From the NCBI RefSeq assembly GCF_001761365.1, contig NZ_CP017477.1, positions 3,214,001 to 3,278,000 on the forward strand: a DNA stretch of 64,000 bases. The letters run 5' to 3'. Below, piece after piece: positions 62,816 through 64,000 of the stretch; the first letter of the stretch is position 1; each line of letters opens with the position of its first letter. Below the pieces are notes generated by a model. It saw only the letters and a list, made by a program, of their open reading frames with translations. It did no database searches and was not told the origin of the DNA. This stretch comes from Polaribacter vadi (lineage in GTDB: Bacteria > Bacteroidota > Bacteroidia > Flavobacteriales > Flavobacteriaceae). Made by a program: the position numbers and the translations under genes.

Positions 62816-64000
62816 ATGAGTAATTATCACATAAAACATTTAGAGGAATATTTTCAAGTATATAGAAAATCGATTCGAGAGCCAGAAAATTTTTGGGCAG
62901 AAATAGCAGAAGAGCATTTTCTATGGAGAAAAAAATGGGATAAAGTTTTGGAATGGGATTTTACCAAGCCAGCAATAAAATGGTTTCAAGGCGCGCAATT
63001 AAACATTACAGAAAACTGTATTGATAGGCATTTAGGAACAAGAGCCAATAAAACAGCTATTTTATTTGAACCTAATAATCCAGAGGAACCAGCACAACAT
63101 ATTACGTATAAACAGTTATCAGAAAGAGTTAATCAATTTGCGAATGTTTTAAAAGAACAAGGCGTAAAAAAAGGCGATAGAGTTTGTATTTATGTGCCCA
63201 TGATTCCTGAATTGGCCATTGCAACATTGGCCTGTGCAAGAATTGGTGCGATTCATTCTGTCGTTTTTGCAGGCTTTTCATCAGCAGCATTATCTTCTAG
63301 AATTAACGATTCTGACTGTAAACTAGTCATTACAAGTGATGGCTCTTTTAGAGGAAAAAAATCAATCGATTTAAAAGGCATTGTAGATGAAGCTTTAGAA
63401 GATTGTGCAGGAGTTAAAACAGTTTTGGTTGTAAAAAGAATCAATTCTGACATACATATGAAAGAAGGAAGAGACCAATGGTTACAACCTTTGCTAGACA
63501 AAGCATCTAAAGAATGTATAGCAGAAACGATGGAAGCAGAAGATCCGTTATTTATTTTATATACGTCTGGTTCAACAGGAAAACCCAAAGGAATGGTGCA
63601 TACCACTGCTGGGTATATGGTGTATAGTGCCTATACTTTTAAAAACGCCTTTCAATATCAAGAAAATGATGTGTATTGGTGTACAGCAGATATAGGTTGG
63701 ATCACTGGACACTCATACATCGTTTATGGACCTTTGGCCAATGGAGCCACTACAGTTTTGTTTGAAGGCGTACCAAGTTATCCCGATTTTGGTCGTTTTT
63801 GGGAAATTGTACAAAAGCATAAAGTAACTCAATTTTATACAGCACCCACAGCCATTAGAGCTTTGGCAAAACACGGAACAGAATTGGTGGATCAATACGA
63901 TTTATCAACCTTAAAAGTTTTAGGTTCTGTTGGAGAACCGATCAATGAAGAAGCTTGGCATTGGTATAATGATACGATTGGGAAAAAGAAAAGTCCGATT
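62816..64000 (+). CDS. acs: Acetyl-CoA synthetase, 3' part missing
   Basis: 395 codons run from the ATG at 62816 off the right edge. FQGAQLNITENCIDRHL, RVCIYVPMIPELAIATLACAR and the ATP/AMP loop YTSGSTGKPKGMVHTT (about residue 250) identify an AMP-forming acetate-CoA ligase. WCTADIGWITGHSY is also conserved. Acetate released by NagA deacetylation could be a substrate, which suits the position after the GlcNAc locus. Confidence 0.94.
   Translation, partial: MSNYHIKHLEEYFQVYRKSIREPENFWAEIAEEHFLWRKKWDKVLEWDFTKPAIKWFQGAQLNITENCIDRHLGTRANKTAILFEPNNPEEPAQHITYKQLSERVNQFANVLKEQGVKKGDRVCIYVPMIPELAIATLACARIGAIHSVVFAGFSSAALSSRINDSDCKLVITSDGSFRGKKSIDLKGIVDEALEDCAGVKTVLVVKRINSDIHMKEGRDQWLQPLLDKASKECIAETMEAEDPLFILYTSGSTGKPKGMVHTTAGYMVYSAYTFKNAFQYQENDVYWCTADIGWITGHSYIVYGPLANGATTVLFEGVPSYPDFGRFWEIVQKHKVTQFYTAPTAIRALAKHGTELVDQYDLSTLKVLGSVGEPINEEAWHWYNDTIGKKKSPI

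Overview
The window is about 64 kb of AT-rich DNA from a member of the Bacteroidota, most likely a marine flavobacterium (Polaribacter/Tenacibaculum-like). This placement is inferred from several things seen in the sequence: promoters of the TTTG-N19/20-TAnnTTTG type, a SusC/SusD pair, a LytTR two-component pair, short Flavobacteriia-type palindromic repeats between genes, an alginate lyase, and a ferredoxin-linked sulfite reductase. I ran no database search.

Layout. Positions 1-12525 hold housekeeping and envelope genes: a partial metallophosphoesterase, a LytS/LytR-type sensor and regulator, two tandem Spy/CpxP-like secreted proteins that share an ECF-like promoter pattern, an MscS channel, an EEP-family protein, a ZIP-like transporter, a tRNA-dihydrouridine synthase, a large zinc metalloprotease and metK.

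Positions 12526-38307 form a nearly continuous sulfur-assimilation and methionine region. It contains a SAM-I riboswitch with metY, a fused metX-thrA gene (homoserine acetyltransferase, aspartate kinase and homoserine dehydrogenase), metZ, a lone PL7 alginate lyase, an Rrf2 regulator, a PagL-like outer-membrane protein, DUF2061, cysH, cysD, cysN, a sulfite reductase with a HEPN-like tail, two siroheme genes, ferredoxin reductase, ferredoxin, cysE and cysM. A second SAM-I riboswitch follows with a split metH, then metF and thioredoxin. The genes together cover sulfate to sulfide, sulfide to cysteine and homocysteine, and on to methionine and SAM. A candidate SAM-II riboswitch in front of metK would mean two classes of SAM riboswitch control one pathway.

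Positions 38642-42814 carry an M1 aminopeptidase, a DUF58 protein, tRNA-Asp with a clear promoter and terminator, and a gene-poor stretch with probable gene remnants.

Positions 42815-62695 are a polysaccharide utilization locus for GlcNAc-containing glycans: two GH20 enzymes, nagA, a sodium/solute symporter, a LacI regulator, nagB, a GH16-like lipoprotein, a FAS1-DNRLRE-cadherin-like lipoprotein, SusD, SusC, uronate isomerase, an FHS-type sugar permease and a NagB/PIG-L fusion. Five copies of a TGCAAACGTTTGCA-type operator tie these transcription units together. At two promoters the operator's half site supplies the -33 TTTG box. The window ends inside acetyl-CoA synthetase.

Repeats are a second theme. 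At least four families of short palindromes lie between genes, inside both variable loops of one SAM-I riboswitch, at the 3' end of a metH coding region, between cysD and cysN, and nested inside each other near 30.3 kb.
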